A stretch of 64,000 nt of DNA, from positions 62,001-126,000 of the forward strand of contig JAIUNY010000002.1 in NCBI GenBank assembly GCA_020161505.1, read 5' to 3'. The position numbers and the translations under genes were made by a program. Numbering within the stretch: position 1 is the stretch's first letter; each line of letters begins with the position of its first letter. Below are positions 24,305-33,028 of the stretch, piece by piece. Origin of the DNA: Armatimonadota bacterium. GTDB taxonomy: Bacteria > Armatimonadota > Fimbriimonadia > Fimbriimonadales > Fimbriimonadaceae. The notes beneath the pieces were generated by a model, which searched no databases, had not been told where the DNA came from, and was given only the letters and a program-made list of their open reading frames with translations.

Positions 24305-25255
24305 ATGAACAAAAAGGCCTTTACCCTTATCGAACTGCTGGTCGTGATTGCGATTATCGCCATCCTGGCCGCCATCCTGTTCCCGGTCTTTGCTCAAGCT
24401 AAGGTTGCCGCCAAGCGCACGCAATACCTTTCCCAAGCCAAGCAATCCGGAACCGCGATCATCATCTACATGTCGGACTACGACGACCTGTTCCCCCTCG
24501 GAACCGTCCCCGACCTGACCTCGGCTGTTCAACCGGCTTACCGAAACGCAGCGAACTACACCGCTACCCCGGCAAACTGGTGCAACCTCTCCGCACAACC
24601 GACCCTGCAAGCAGAATCGGCCGTGATGTGGGTGAACGCCACCGAGCCGTATCGCAAGAACTACGACATGCTCAACCCGGGCAATGACAAGCGTCAGTTC
24701 TCCAGCGGAACCCTGGCTGGCTGCTACGCCACCGCCGCGCGCGTTGGCACGCCGAAGGGCTCGAACATGACCTACAACGGCTTCCTGCAGGGCCTCAGCC
24801 AAACGAACATCGTTGCTGTCAGCAGCCTCACGATGATCTGGCCGGGCATGGGAACCTACACCTACGAAGGCTTCACCGCGACTTCGCCCCGACTCAACTG
24901 CCCCCTCGCTGGTGTGACCTGCACCTTCAATGGTGGCGGTCGTCCGCAAGGCGCGACCACGGGAAGCGCTTACAACATGGCGTTTGAAGTCGATGGTCCG
25001 AGCTACCACGCTTTCGGTCAAGGTTCTGTCCACGTGATGGCAGACACCTCGGCGAAGCTGGTGAACTACGGTCGAGGCAATAACTCGGCTGGCAACGCTC
25101 GCCTGATTGCTCAGCAACCCTGGCAATTCCTGAACGAGCGCGGTCAAGTGCCGAGCGTCCCTGGTGCATTCATCCGAGGATGGATCGCTGGCCCGACGTT
25201 CTATCCGGCATCCTTCGTCCCGGACAACCCATTCAACGGAAGCACCACGCCCTGA
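24305..25255 (+). CDS. Type II/IV pseudopilin-like protein with prepilin N-terminus
   Basis: 316 residues. Class III signal: MNKKA before FTLIELLVVIAIIAILAAI, with the conserved Glu5 and a single hydrophobic helix, cut and methylated by prepilin peptidase. The segment LFPVFAQAK after it is typical of the large Armatimonadota/Planctomycetota pseudopilin families (DUF1559-like). The mature domain holds a few Cys and ends in the FGQGSVHVMADTSAKLVNYG strand region common in these proteins. ATG at 24305 is supported by GGAG at a short distance. The lipoprotein gene that follows overlaps by one base. Confidence 0.88.
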   Translation: MNKKAFTLIELLVVIAIIAILAAILFPVFAQAKVAAKRTQYLSQAKQSGTAIIIYMSDYDDLFPLGTVPDLTSAVQPAYRNAANYTATPANWCNLSAQPTLQAESAVMWVNATEPYRKNYDMLNPGNDKRQFSSGTLAGCYATAARVGTPKGSNMTYNGFLQGLSQTNIVAVSSLTMIWPGMGTYTYEGFTATSPRLNCPLAGVTCTFNGGGRPQGATTGSAYNMAFEVDGPSYHAFGQGSVHVMADTSAKLVNYGRGNNSAGNARLIAQQPWQFLNERGQVPSVPGAFIRGWIAGPTFYPASFVPDNPFNGSTTP

Positions 25256-25500
25256 TGAAGAACTGGTCTGCTCTCTTGATCGGTGCCGTTTTGCTCGGCG
25301 CCCTTGTGGGATGCTCTTCGGAGCCGGCTCCGGCTGCTCCGGCGGCCGGTGGCGCTGCGACTCCGTCGGCTCCGGCTCCTGCGGATCCGAATGCGGGAGG
25401 CGGTGCCGCTGCTCCGGCTGACACCAGCTCGAGCACGAATGCCGACTCCTCGAACTCGGGGCTTCAGCAACTGCCTTCCGGTAGCTCCGGCGACTACTAA
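25255..25500 (+). CDS. Small Ala/Pro-rich lipoprotein
   Basis: 81 residues. The signal peptide ends at lipobox LVGC (Cys20), followed by a disordered tail rich in Ala, Pro, Ser, Gly and Asp with no recognisable domain. The ATG shares its first base with the last base of the pseudopilin stop (TGATG), so the two are co-translated and may work together at the cell surface. A strong terminator follows. Confidence 0.75.
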   Translation: MKNWSALLIGAVLLGALVGCSSEPAPAAPAAGGAATPSAPAPADPNAGGGAAAPADTSSSTNADSSNSGLQQLPSGSSGDY

Positions 25501-25518
25501 GCCTGGAAAAACCCAGCG

Positions 25519-25554
25519 CGGCCCGTGCGAGATCCCTCTCGCGCGGGCCGTTTT
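25519..25554 (+). terminator. Rho-independent terminator of the pseudopilin operon
   Basis: A 14-bp stem CGGCCCGTGCGAGA with TCTCGCGCGGGCCG (one G-U pair), loop TCCC, then TTTT. Confidence 0.88.
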
Positions 25555-25629
25555 GCTTCACCACGTTGCTCCGGCGTCGCTTGACGCACCCGGAGCGTTC
25601 GGCACGATTTCTGACACAATGACAACAGC

Positions 25630-27006
25630 GTGAGTGACAAGTCCGGAAATGTGCGCATCATCACCCTGGGTTGCGCGAAGAATGAGGTCGACAGCGAGGA
25701 GATCGCGGGCGTTTTGCGTCAGGCGGGATACTCCGTTTCTGGAGGCGACCGGGCCGACGTGACCATCATCAACACGTGCGGATTCCTTGAATCGGCGAAG
25801 CAAGAATCCATCGCGGCGATCAAGAAGGCAGTGGCTGAGAAGGGTGGGGGCAAAGTGATCGTTGCCGGCTGCTTGGCTCAGAGAATGGGCGAAGACTTGG
25901 CCCGATTGGCTCCTGGTGCAGATGGCTACGTAGGCGTCGGACAGATGGGCCGCTTTGACCAAGTGGTGGAGTCCGTCTTTGGCAGGAGTGCTCCCTTGAT
26001 GGATGTTGAGCCTCCTCATCACCGATGGGCAGATGTCCCCACGCGAGCTCGAACCGGTCGCCCTTGGAGCGCTTACCTCAAGGTCAGCGAGGGGTGTGAC
26101 CACCGATGCACGTTCTGCACGATCCCCAGCTTCCGAGGTGGTCATGCCAGCAAGCCCATGGAACGGGTCCTGGAAGAGGCTCACCATTTGGCGCGAACAG
26201 GATGCAAAGAGATCAATCTGATTGCGCAAGATGTCACGCAGTACGGATACGATCTCTACAAGGAATTCACGCTTCCGAAGCTTCTCCACCATTTGGGTGA
26301 AGTTCCGGGAATCGAGTGGATTCGTATTCTGTACTTTTATCCGAACCGCCTGACGGATGAAGTTATCGATGCGATGGCGAGCGTGCCCAACGTCGCCAAA
26401 TACATTGATATTCCGCTCCAACATGCCCATCCCGACACGCTGCGACGGATGAAGCGGCCCTGGGATGGAGAGCGGTACCTGAAGCTCTTTGAGAAGGTTC
26501 GCTCCCGCATTCCCGATGTGGCCATCCGGACGACGTTCATTGTCGGATTCCCGGGCGAAACGGAAGCAGAATTTAACTATCTGGTTGACTTTGTGCGAGA
26601 GGCCAAACTCGATCGGGTGGGAGCCTTCACTTTCTCTCGAGAACCAGGCACACCTTCGCACGATATGCCCGGGCAGGTTCCGTTCCGCACCAAAAGAGAG
26701 CGATATGACCGCCTGATGCGAGCGCAGTCCCCGATCTCCCTTGCCAAAAACAAGGCGTGGGAGGGTCAGTCGATTCGGGTCTTGGTGGATGAGAGCAAGG
26801 ACGGATGGATCGCCGGACGAAGTTACCGCGATGCACCTGAAATTGACGGCTGGGTGTACGCCCAAGGCGATGCCACCCCGGGCAGCTTTGTCACGGTGAC
26901 GGTGAGCGAGGGGAAAGAGCATGATCTGTATGGAAGCGTTGCCGGGGTAGGGCTGACCAATCGGTTGAGCCCACTCCGAATGGCCGCGCCGCGCGAACCA
27001 AGATAG
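25630..27006 (+). CDS. rimO: Ribosomal protein S12 methylthiotransferase RimO
   Basis: 458 residues. Adds a methylthio group to Asp of ribosomal protein S12 using radical SAM chemistry. Three domains: MTTase with Cys in TLGCAKNEVDSE, NTCGF and AGCLAQRMGE for the second iron-sulfur cluster; the radical SAM core with CDHRCTFC; and a C-terminal TRAM domain (about 375-440). The start is GTG at 25630. Confidence 0.95.
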   Translation: MSDKSGNVRIITLGCAKNEVDSEEIAGVLRQAGYSVSGGDRADVTIINTCGFLESAKQESIAAIKKAVAEKGGGKVIVAGCLAQRMGEDLARLAPGADGYVGVGQMGRFDQVVESVFGRSAPLMDVEPPHHRWADVPTRARTGRPWSAYLKVSEGCDHRCTFCTIPSFRGGHASKPMERVLEEAHHLARTGCKEINLIAQDVTQYGYDLYKEFTLPKLLHHLGEVPGIEWIRILYFYPNRLTDEVIDAMASVPNVAKYIDIPLQHAHPDTLRRMKRPWDGERYLKLFEKVRSRIPDVAIRTTFIVGFPGETEAEFNYLVDFVREAKLDRVGAFTFSREPGTPSHDMPGQVPFRTKRERYDRLMRAQSPISLAKNKAWEGQSIRVLVDESKDGWIAGRSYRDAPEIDGWVYAQGDATPGSFVTVTVSEGKEHDLYGSVAGVGLTNRLSPLRMAAPREPR

Positions 27007-27015
27007 CGTTAAATC

Positions 27016-27747
27016 ATGGCGATTTTTAACTACTTCGCCCGATTCCTGGATCGCCATCACCCTCTGCCTGGTTACACCGGGCTCATCGTCTGCGTTGCAG
27101 GCTTCGTACTCTGCGGTTTTATTGCGGTGAGGGCATTCCCGTCCGGACCAGAAACGTCACTGATCTCCACAATCCTTTGCCTGGCATTCGCCTCAGCAAT
27201 CGTGGCGCAGCTACGGATCCGAAGGCAGCTCGGGAAGCCGATTCCGATTCCCATCGATGTTCGGGCGGACATCCTTCGCCTGCAGGAGTTTCGTGAGCGG
27301 GGCGAGCTTTCTTCCCGGGCACATCCGATCGCGCTCCGCATTTTGGAAGACGCTGCGAGTACCAGGCACCGAGTGCTTAAGCTCTGCCAGTCCCCCAAGT
27401 GGAAGAATTCTCGCGCGAAAACAGCGCTTGGTGACGAGATTGAGGAGACCGTCACCACGGCGCTCCACGACCTGATCTCGTTGAGTAGGCCCCTGTTTCG
27501 TCCAAAAGGTGGAAGAACAGTTACTTGGGGCAACCGCTTCGCAGACCCTCGTTTTGGAGCCCGGCAGCTGGCGGCAATGGAGGATATCCTTGCAGAACTT
27601 CATGCACTGGAGGAGAGTCTCGCGCTACCTGAGGAGATGGGGACTTCCACGCTCGGGAAATTGCGTCAGCGGCTTGCGGAGACAGAGCGGGCCGAGGCGG
27701 AGCTGGGTTCTCCGCCCGATCTCTACTTGGACGAAACCCAATCCTAA
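27016..27747 (+). CDS. Membrane protein of unknown function
   Basis: 243 residues, not recognised. Two hydrophobic helices at about 20-40 and 48-66, then a long soluble helical part (about 80-235) with many Leu, Arg and Glu that could form a coiled coil in the cytoplasm. It follows rimO after 9 bp, so it is probably in the same transcript. Its stop overlaps the stop of the convergent rarA gene by 4 bp. Confidence 0.75.
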   Translation: MAIFNYFARFLDRHHPLPGYTGLIVCVAGFVLCGFIAVRAFPSGPETSLISTILCLAFASAIVAQLRIRRQLGKPIPIPIDVRADILRLQEFRERGELSSRAHPIALRILEDAASTRHRVLKLCQSPKWKNSRAKTALGDEIEETVTTALHDLISLSRPLFRPKGGRTVTWGNRFADPRFGARQLAAMEDILAELHALEESLALPEEMGTSTLGKLRQRLAETERAEAELGSPPDLYLDETQS

Positions 27748-29054
27748 CTCTGGCCTTTCCCGCGAGATTTCCGTCGCTCGCCCATCTTCGCCTCATAGCC
27801 GCGCTCGCTGGGTATGTAATATCCCCCCTGGATACCTTCGGGCAGATACCGTTGCGCTACCCAACCAGATGGATAGTCGTGAGGATAGAGGTAGCCCTTA
27901 CCTGCGCCCATTTCTTTGGCTCCGCGAGCCTGGGCACTTCTCAGATGCATCGGGATGGCCGGAATCTCTCCGCGTTTGACCTCGGCGATGGCGGCATTGA
28001 TGGCCTCGTAGGCGCGATTGCTCTTAGGAGCTTCGGCCAGGAAGGTCACGGCTTGCCCCAGAGTAATGCGAGCCTCGGGCATTCCTATTCGCTCGACCGC
28101 ATGAAAGGCGGCCATGGCGATAACAATGCCTTGCGGCTCCGCGTTACCGATGTCTTCGCTGGCAAGAATCACCAGTCGGCGCGCGATGAACCGAGGGTCT
28201 TCGCCCGCTTCCAACATCCGAGCCAGATAGTGAAGAGCCGCATCACTATCGCTTCCCCGCACGCTCTTGATGAAGGCACTGATCGTATCGTAGTGCTGAT
28301 CGCCCTGCCGATCATAGCGCACAGCAGGTTTCTGAAGCACTTGTTCCAAAACGACCAGGGAAATCTCACCACCTGGTTGAGTCATCAGTGCTGCGGTTTC
28401 TAGCGCGTTCAAGGCCGTGCGAGCATCCCCATTTGCCTGACGAACCAGAAACTCGACCGCTTCGCCTTGAATCGAGAGCTCATGGGCACCCAATCCCCTT
28501 TCTTCGTCCGTCAATGCACGCCGCAGAACCCCTTCCATCTCTTCCGGCGTCAGGGGGTGCAAAGGCAGAACCCGTGCCCGCGAGAGCAAGGCCGAGTTCA
28601 ACGCAAAGAATGGATTCTCCGTTGTCGCTCCCACGAGCTGAAAAGTCCCGTCCTCCAGATATCCAAGCAGAGCATCCTGTTGCGATTTATTGAAGTGATG
28701 AATCTCATCCACCAAAAGGATAGTCCTCACCTGGTTCATGGCGTAGCGAGATCGGGCTGCGTCCCCCAGGCGACGGACGTCTGCCACCCCAGCGGTCACG
28801 GCGGAGATCATCTCCAGGTGCGCGTTCATGTGGTTCGCGATCAAAATGGCGAGAGTAGTCTTGCCGCATCCCGGCGGAGCCCATAGAACAACGCTCCCCA
28901 GCTGCCCCGATTCAACCGCGCGACGAACCGGCAAACCTTCCGCCAAAAGGTGAGTTTGCCCGACATACTCCGCCAGGGTGCTCGGCCTCATCCGAGTTGC
29001 AAGGGGCTGAACCTCGCGCAGACCGTCGGGCGGCAAGTTGCCGAAAAGATCCAC
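27744..29054 (-). CDS. rarA: Replication-associated recombination protein A (RarA/MgsA)
   Basis: 436 residues. AAA+ ATPase that acts at stalled replication forks, related to clamp-loader subunits. Walker A PPGCGKTTLA and Walker B LLVDEIHHFNKSQQDALL are present, with a sensor motif GATTENPFFALNSAL. The C-terminal tetramerisation region has PQGIVIAMAAFHAVERIGMPEARI and the final YLYPHDYPSGWVAQRYLP. The start is GTG, placed 3 bp after nusB, with GAGGAG in the nusB end as ribosome-binding site. Confidence 0.95.
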   Translation of the reverse strand: MDLFGNLPPDGLREVQPLATRMRPSTLAEYVGQTHLLAEGLPVRRAVESGQLGSVVLWAPPGCGKTTLAILIANHMNAHLEMISAVTAGVADVRRLGDAARSRYAMNQVRTILLVDEIHHFNKSQQDALLGYLEDGTFQLVGATTENPFFALNSALLSRARVLPLHPLTPEEMEGVLRRALTDEERGLGAHELSIQGEAVEFLVRQANGDARTALNALETAALMTQPGGEISLVVLEQVLQKPAVRYDRQGDQHYDTISAFIKSVRGSDSDAALHYLARMLEAGEDPRFIARRLVILASEDIGNAEPQGIVIAMAAFHAVERIGMPEARITLGQAVTFLAEAPKSNRAYEAINAAIAEVKRGEIPAIPMHLRSAQARGAKEMGAGKGYLYPHDYPSGWVAQRYLPEGIQGGYYIPSERGYEAKMGERRKSRGKGQS

Positions 29055-29057
29055 CGA

Positions 29058-29708
29058 TCACTCCTCATCGTCGGCGGGAACGGGCACGAATCGCGGCTTC
29101 TCTTCCTCTTCTTGCTCCAAGGTTTCTACGCCAGCCGCGCCCGATCGAATCGTCCACCCTGCCGCAAGCAAACCTGGCTCGGAGGGGATCTCCTGCTCGT
29201 CGTCCTCCGGTTCGTCCGGCATGAGAGTCGGAATCGTCGGCTCCGGAGCATGATCCTCCATCGAGGGATCCCATTGTGCCTTGGGCGTGTGCGGCAAAAG
29301 CGAACCGAGGACACCGTTGACAAACCCGCCCGAGTGCTCCGATCCAAACCGCTTCGCCAAATCCACGGCTTCGGAAATCGAAACCTTGGGAGGAATGCCA
29401 GGAAAATGCAGAAGCTCAAACGCGCACAGCCTTAAAGCGGTGAGATCACTCGCCGCCAACCGGCTGAGACTCCAGCCTTCAGCCAGGTGTGGCTCAATGG
29501 CGGTATCCAAATCACTCTTGGTTGCGCCCACGCCTTCCACCAACTGGTGGAGGAATTTCTCCGATTCTTCCGCCAGGGGTTGTCGCGAGAGAACAACGCG
29601 GACGGCCGTTTCGGCAGTCGCTCCGCCAACGAGCATCATGTAGCAGGCCTGGAAAGCGGCCTCGCGTGCCAGGCGACGCGAATTCACCGCTCCCTTGGCC
29701 TCAGACAT
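29058..29708 (-). CDS. nusB: Transcription antitermination factor NusB with acidic tail
   Basis: 216 residues. NusB binds BoxA RNA with S10 and reduces premature termination in rRNA operons. The all-helical core is about 1-140: RRLAREAAFQACYM at the start, LEGVG-type hinge, and SISEAVDLAKRFGSEHSGGFVNGVLGSL, the RNA/S10 face. About 70 extra residues follow, rich in Glu, Asp and Pro, absent from typical NusB of 140-150 residues. The gene overlaps the end of accC by 8 bp. Confidence 0.92.
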   Translation of the reverse strand: MSEAKGAVNSRRLAREAAFQACYMMLVGGATAETAVRVVLSRQPLAEESEKFLHQLVEGVGATKSDLDTAIEPHLAEGWSLSRLAASDLTALRLCAFELLHFPGIPPKVSISEAVDLAKRFGSEHSGGFVNGVLGSLLPHTPKAQWDPSMEDHAPEPTIPTLMPDEPEDDEQEIPSEPGLLAAGWTIRSGAAGVETLEQEEEEKPRFVPVPADDEE

Positions 29709-31062
29709 GGGCCAGCTGCTCCTTCAAAAACCGACCAACAAAGGCCGTGCTCACTTCACCCTTCACGAAATCTGGGTGTCTAACCAACTTGCGGAGGAAC
29801 GGGATATTCGTCTGGATCCCCTCGACATTAAACTCATCCAGGGCAATGCCGAGCTTGTTGACGGCATCTGCGCGATCCTTACCCGTCACGATGAGCTTGG
29901 CGATCATCGGGTCGTAGAACGGCGAAACCGAGAAGCCTGCATAGACGTGGGTATCGAGCCGGACTCCACCGAACCCCGGAGCTTCCCACCGGGTGATTTT
30001 GCCCGTGCTCGGAGAGAAGTCATTCTCTGGATCCTGAGCCGTAATTCGGGCTTCAATCGCGTGCCCGCTCAGCACGATGTCCTCTTGTGAATACGGCAGC
30101 TTCTCGCCATTCGCGATACGGATTTGCCACTGCACCAAATCTAATCCGCTCACTTGCTCAGTCACTGGGTGCTCGACCTGAATCCGTGTGTTCATTTCCA
30201 GGAAATAGAACTCTCCGGCCGAGTCCAGGAGGAATTCCACCGTACCGGCATTGGTGTATCCCACATGTTTCGCCACGCGGACCGCTGCTTCGCCCATCGC
30301 CTTGCGCGTGGCTGGGTCGAGAATCGCGCAGGGGGCTTCCTCCACAATCTTTTGGTGGCGCAGGTTTTGAACGCTGCACTCGCGCTCGCCGATATACAGG
30401 CAATTGCCATGCTCGTCGGCCAGAATCTGGATCTCTACGTGGCGGGGCTCCACCACGCACTTTTCCACCAGCATCTCACCGGATCCAAAGCTGGCTTGGG
30501 CTTCTGCGCTCGCCATTTTGAACAACCGGCTCAGTTCGTCGGCATCATCGACCCGTCGAATCCCGCGTCCACCGCCGCCCGCAACGGCTTTCAGCAGCAC
30601 AGGGAAACCGATCTTTTCCGCCCAAACCGCAGCATCTTGCTCCGATTCCGCCGCGCCTTCGCTCCCCGGAACCACCGGGCAGTTGGAGGCGATCGCGGCT
30701 TCCTTCGCTTTGGCCTTATCTCCCATCGCCTCAATCGCCGAGACGGTCGGGCCGATGAACTTGATCCCCATCGAGCCCAGAGCTTCGGCAAATCGGGCGC
30801 GCTCGCTGAAGTATCCAAACCCCGGGTGAACAGCTTCGGCACCGCTGATTTCGCACGCCATCAGAACGTTTGCGAGATTCAAATAGCTGTCGGTGTTCGT
30901 CGCTTCGCCCACGCAAATCGACTCACGCGCCATGTGCACGTGACGACTCTCCGCATCGGCCTTGCTGTAGATCGCGACCGTATCCACACCCAGCTCATGG
31001 CAGGCGCGAATCACGCGGCAGGCAATTTCGCCTCGGTTGGCAATCAGAACTTTCTTGAACAT
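29701..31062 (-). CDS. accC: Acetyl-CoA carboxylase biotin carboxylase subunit
   Basis: 453 residues, standard length. ATP-grasp enzyme that carboxylates biotin on the carrier protein in fatty acid synthesis. Motifs: MFKKVLIANRGEIACRVIRAC, KAVAGGGGRGIR glycine-rich ATP loop, HVEIQILADEHGNCLYIGER, and EMNTRIQVEHPVTE with catalytic residues. Start ATG shares one base with the stop of the upstream pseudopilin-like gene. accA, accD and a biotin-bearing accB are not in the window. Confidence 0.96.
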   Translation of the reverse strand: MFKKVLIANRGEIACRVIRACHELGVDTVAIYSKADAESRHVHMARESICVGEATNTDSYLNLANVLMACEISGAEAVHPGFGYFSERARFAEALGSMGIKFIGPTVSAIEAMGDKAKAKEAAIASNCPVVPGSEGAAESEQDAAVWAEKIGFPVLLKAVAGGGGRGIRRVDDADELSRLFKMASAEAQASFGSGEMLVEKCVVEPRHVEIQILADEHGNCLYIGERECSVQNLRHQKIVEEAPCAILDPATRKAMGEAAVRVAKHVGYTNAGTVEFLLDSAGEFYFLEMNTRIQVEHPVTEQVSGLDLVQWQIRIANGEKLPYSQEDIVLSGHAIEARITAQDPENDFSPSTGKITRWEAPGFGGVRLDTHVYAGFSVSPFYDPMIAKLIVTGKDRADAVNKLGIALDEFNVEGIQTNIPFLRKLVRHPDFVKGEVSTAFVGRFLKEQLAHV

Positions 31063-31439
31063 CAGTATTTCTCGTGGCCCGCGTGGGGGCAGTTCACTTG
31101 ACCGGTGGTCGGATCATAGACATAGGCTTCGCCGCCGACCGGGCACTTATAAAATGTTGCGCCGAGACGAGTCTCTTCAATCGACTGAGGAAACGTGTTC
31201 TCAACGGGATCCGTGGCGATGCCGATCCCCTGACGCACCTGACCCAGGTTGGATCGACACTGCGTATCTTTCGCCTTGTAGATGCTCTTCCCGATCATCG
31301 TCTCGCCTTTACCATCGGGACGCTCTTCCACCTTTCCGCCGAGTATCTTGCCTCCGGTCACAAAGAAGAGGGTCGCCAGAATCACAATCGCCATCGCGAC
31401 CATCAGGCCGATCAGAGTGTTCCCCCGGCGGAGGTTCAA
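31062..31439 (-). CDS. Pseudopilin-like small protein inside the accC operon
   Basis: 125 residues. MNLRRG followed by NTLIGLMVAMAIVILATLFF looks like a class III prepilin signal: a basic leader, Gly at the cleavage position and a long hydrophobic helix. The usual Glu5 is Gly. The mature part has paired Cys positions (DTQCRSNLGQ, FYKCPVGG, VNCPHAGH), which suggest disulfides or a metal site. The start is TTG, overlapping the stop of the BCCP-like gene (TTGA). Its position between a BCCP homologue and accC is unexpected. Confidence 0.65.
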   Translation of the reverse strand: MNLRRGNTLIGLMVAMAIVILATLFFVTGGKILGGKVEERPDGKGETMIGKSIYKAKDTQCRSNLGQVRQGIGIATDPVENTFPQSIEETRLGATFYKCPVGGEAYVYDPTTGQVNCPHAGHEKY

Positions 31440-31843
31440 GAGCTCACCTCAACCATCGCCACCGGCTGACCATATTCCACCGCCTGACCATCTTCCACGA
31501 GCACTTCCGTGATCTTGCCTGAGACCTTGCTCGCAATCTCATTGGCGATCCCCAGTGCCAAAATTTCGCCGATGACATCGCCACTTGCGAGGGTCTGACC
31601 AACGGCCAGTTCGCCTTTCAACTTCAGATATCCCACCACGGGGGCCGTTACTGGCTTCAAAACCGGGCCGGAGTCCACCACGGCGTTCTCCGCTTCGAAG
31701 GGGAGAGCCACTTCGTGCTCCGCGCCTTCGGAAAGGACGGCGGAAAACATCTCGCCCTCAGATTCCAGTTTCACCACGCGGTATCCGTGCTCGCGAGCAA
31801 CGCGCAGGCTGTCGCGAATCACATCGGTTGGGAGTCCTGCCAT
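31436..31843 (-). CDS. BCCP-like protein lacking the biotinylation lysine
   Basis: 135 residues, related to AccB. The N-terminal helix and strand (DVIRDSLRVAREHGYRVVKL) and the biotinyl-lipoyl barrel are recognisable: PVVGYLKLKGELAVGQTLASGD and SGKITEVLVEDGQAVEYGQP. At the hairpin where carriers read EAMKMMNEI this protein reads LALGIANEI, so Lys is replaced by Gly (codon GGG). It cannot accept biotin by the normal route. It heads the operon with accC. Plant BADC proteins, BCCP homologues without this Lys, inhibit acetyl-CoA carboxylase; a similar role here is inference. It could also be a structural carrier substitute. Confidence 0.85.
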   Translation of the reverse strand: MAGLPTDVIRDSLRVAREHGYRVVKLESEGEMFSAVLSEGAEHEVALPFEAENAVVDSGPVLKPVTAPVVGYLKLKGELAVGQTLASGDVIGEILALGIANEIASKVSGKITEVLVEDGQAVEYGQPVAMVEVSS

Positions 31844-31851
31844 GACGCTTT

Positions 31852-31880
31852 AGTGTACCGCTCCAAGGTGAATCTCCCAA
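31852..31880 (-). promoter_or_regulatory. Promoter of the BCCP-like/accC/nusB operon
   Basis: TTGGGA (31880-31875), 17-nt spacer, TACACT (31857-31852) and 8 nt to the ATG. One of the few leaderless-type promoters here with a visible -35. Confidence 0.55.
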
Positions 31881-32398
31881 ACCCTTCGGCTCGTTTCCCT
31901 ACGGCTCACGCGAGCCTGAACAAGGGGCATCGGGCACTATGACCCGTCCGTGAAAGACCACCAACACTTTGCCTGGCTGAAGACGTCCAACTCTCGAATC
32001 CCCGCAAAAACAAGGGGCTTAAAGAAAAAAATGGGATACGACTGGAGAGGAGCAACGTCGCATCCCAAGTTTTGGGAGAAGTCGTTTGACCACGTCCTAC
32101 GACACAAACGGTCGCTGTCGTGGATTTCGACTTGTGGTTGATTGTAACCGAAAATGTTCGTTTTTGGAAGGGAGGAGCTTACTTTTTCCAGATTTTCGTG
32201 AGAACGTTCTGACAACTTAGGTTCAAAGCGTCTCCCCATGCTCGCAATTTCACTAGGGGGATTCCTGCTGGGACTATGGAATGACCTTCGCGGAGCTTTT
32301 CTCCCCTGAGTGAAGTCAGCGCATCCACATGCCGACTCTTTTACTCAAGCGTTGGCACGCTGGGAAGATTCGCCACTGGGAAGATCTGGAGCACGGGC
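31881..32398. other. Gene-free region before the chemotaxis operon
   Basis: About 520 bp with no convincing gene. It is less GC-rich than the flanks in places (31990-32220). Frames through it lack ribosome-binding sites and recognisable features. It probably holds the promoter and leader of the chemotaxis operon, and possibly a small RNA; I see no clear terminator. Confidence 0.5.
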
Positions 32399-33028
32399 AT
32401 GGCAGGGCAAACCTACGAATTCGATTTGATGCAGATGTCGGCAATCCGCGAGATGGCCAACATCGGACTGGGACACGCAACCACCGCTCTCGCAAACGTC
32501 ACGGGAAAATCCTTCAACATGGATATCCCCAACGTCGAGACGGTCTGCCTTGAAGAAGTCCCGATGATGATGGGGGATCCCTCCGACGTCTGCGTCGGGA
32601 TCTCAATGCCCATTGAAGGAGACGTCGAAGGCTACACCGCCTTCCTATTCCCGTGGAAGAGCGCGCAAGAGCTCTGGGGAATGCTCCTTGGATACAGCCC
32701 CGAAAGCCCCGAAGATGTGGATGACCTCCCAGCATCCGCGATGCTGGAAGTCGGAAACATCCTCTCCGCCAGCTTCATGAACGCCCTCAGCGACATGACC
32801 GGGCTCAAGATTCACGCGACACCCCCCATGGTCTCCATCGACCTGGCCTATACCATTGCCGCTTCCATCGTGGCGGAGGCCGAGCTCTCCGACGCGGTGG
32901 CCCTGGCAATCGAAACGCGACTGTTCGGCATGGAGAACCAGCAGACGACGGGATACTTCCTTTGTGTCCCCACTCTCGAAGGTTTGAACAAGTTGTTCGC
33001 GGCTCTGGGAATTCAGGGAGCTGCGTAG
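32399..33028 (+). CDS. cheC: CheY-P phosphatase CheC
   Basis: 209 residues, the same size as Bacillus CheC. Two copies of the phosphatase signature S-x3-E-x2-N are present: SAIREMANIGLGHATTALA near 14 and SAMLEVGNILSASFMNAL near 115. CheC dephosphorylates CheY-P and is stimulated by CheD. It opens an operon of seven tightly packed genes; the stop touches the ATG of cheD. Confidence 0.9.
   Translation: MAGQTYEFDLMQMSAIREMANIGLGHATTALANVTGKSFNMDIPNVETVCLEEVPMMMGDPSDVCVGISMPIEGDVEGYTAFLFPWKSAQELWGMLLGYSPESPEDVDDLPASAMLEVGNILSASFMNALSDMTGLKIHATPPMVSIDLAYTIAASIVAEAELSDAVALAIETRLFGMENQQTTGYFLCVPTLEGLNKLFAALGIQGAA

Noticed and set aside
24158-27060. Long minus-strand frames opposite the pseudopilin gene and rimO (about 468 and 500 codons)
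   Set aside because: Both run fully antisense to clear genes and have no recognisable domain; they are by-products of codon bias.
31937-32239. 100-codon minus-strand frame in the gap before cheC
   Set aside because: No ribosome-binding site, no -10 near its start, and an odd composition rich in aromatic residues and Cys; not supported as a gene.
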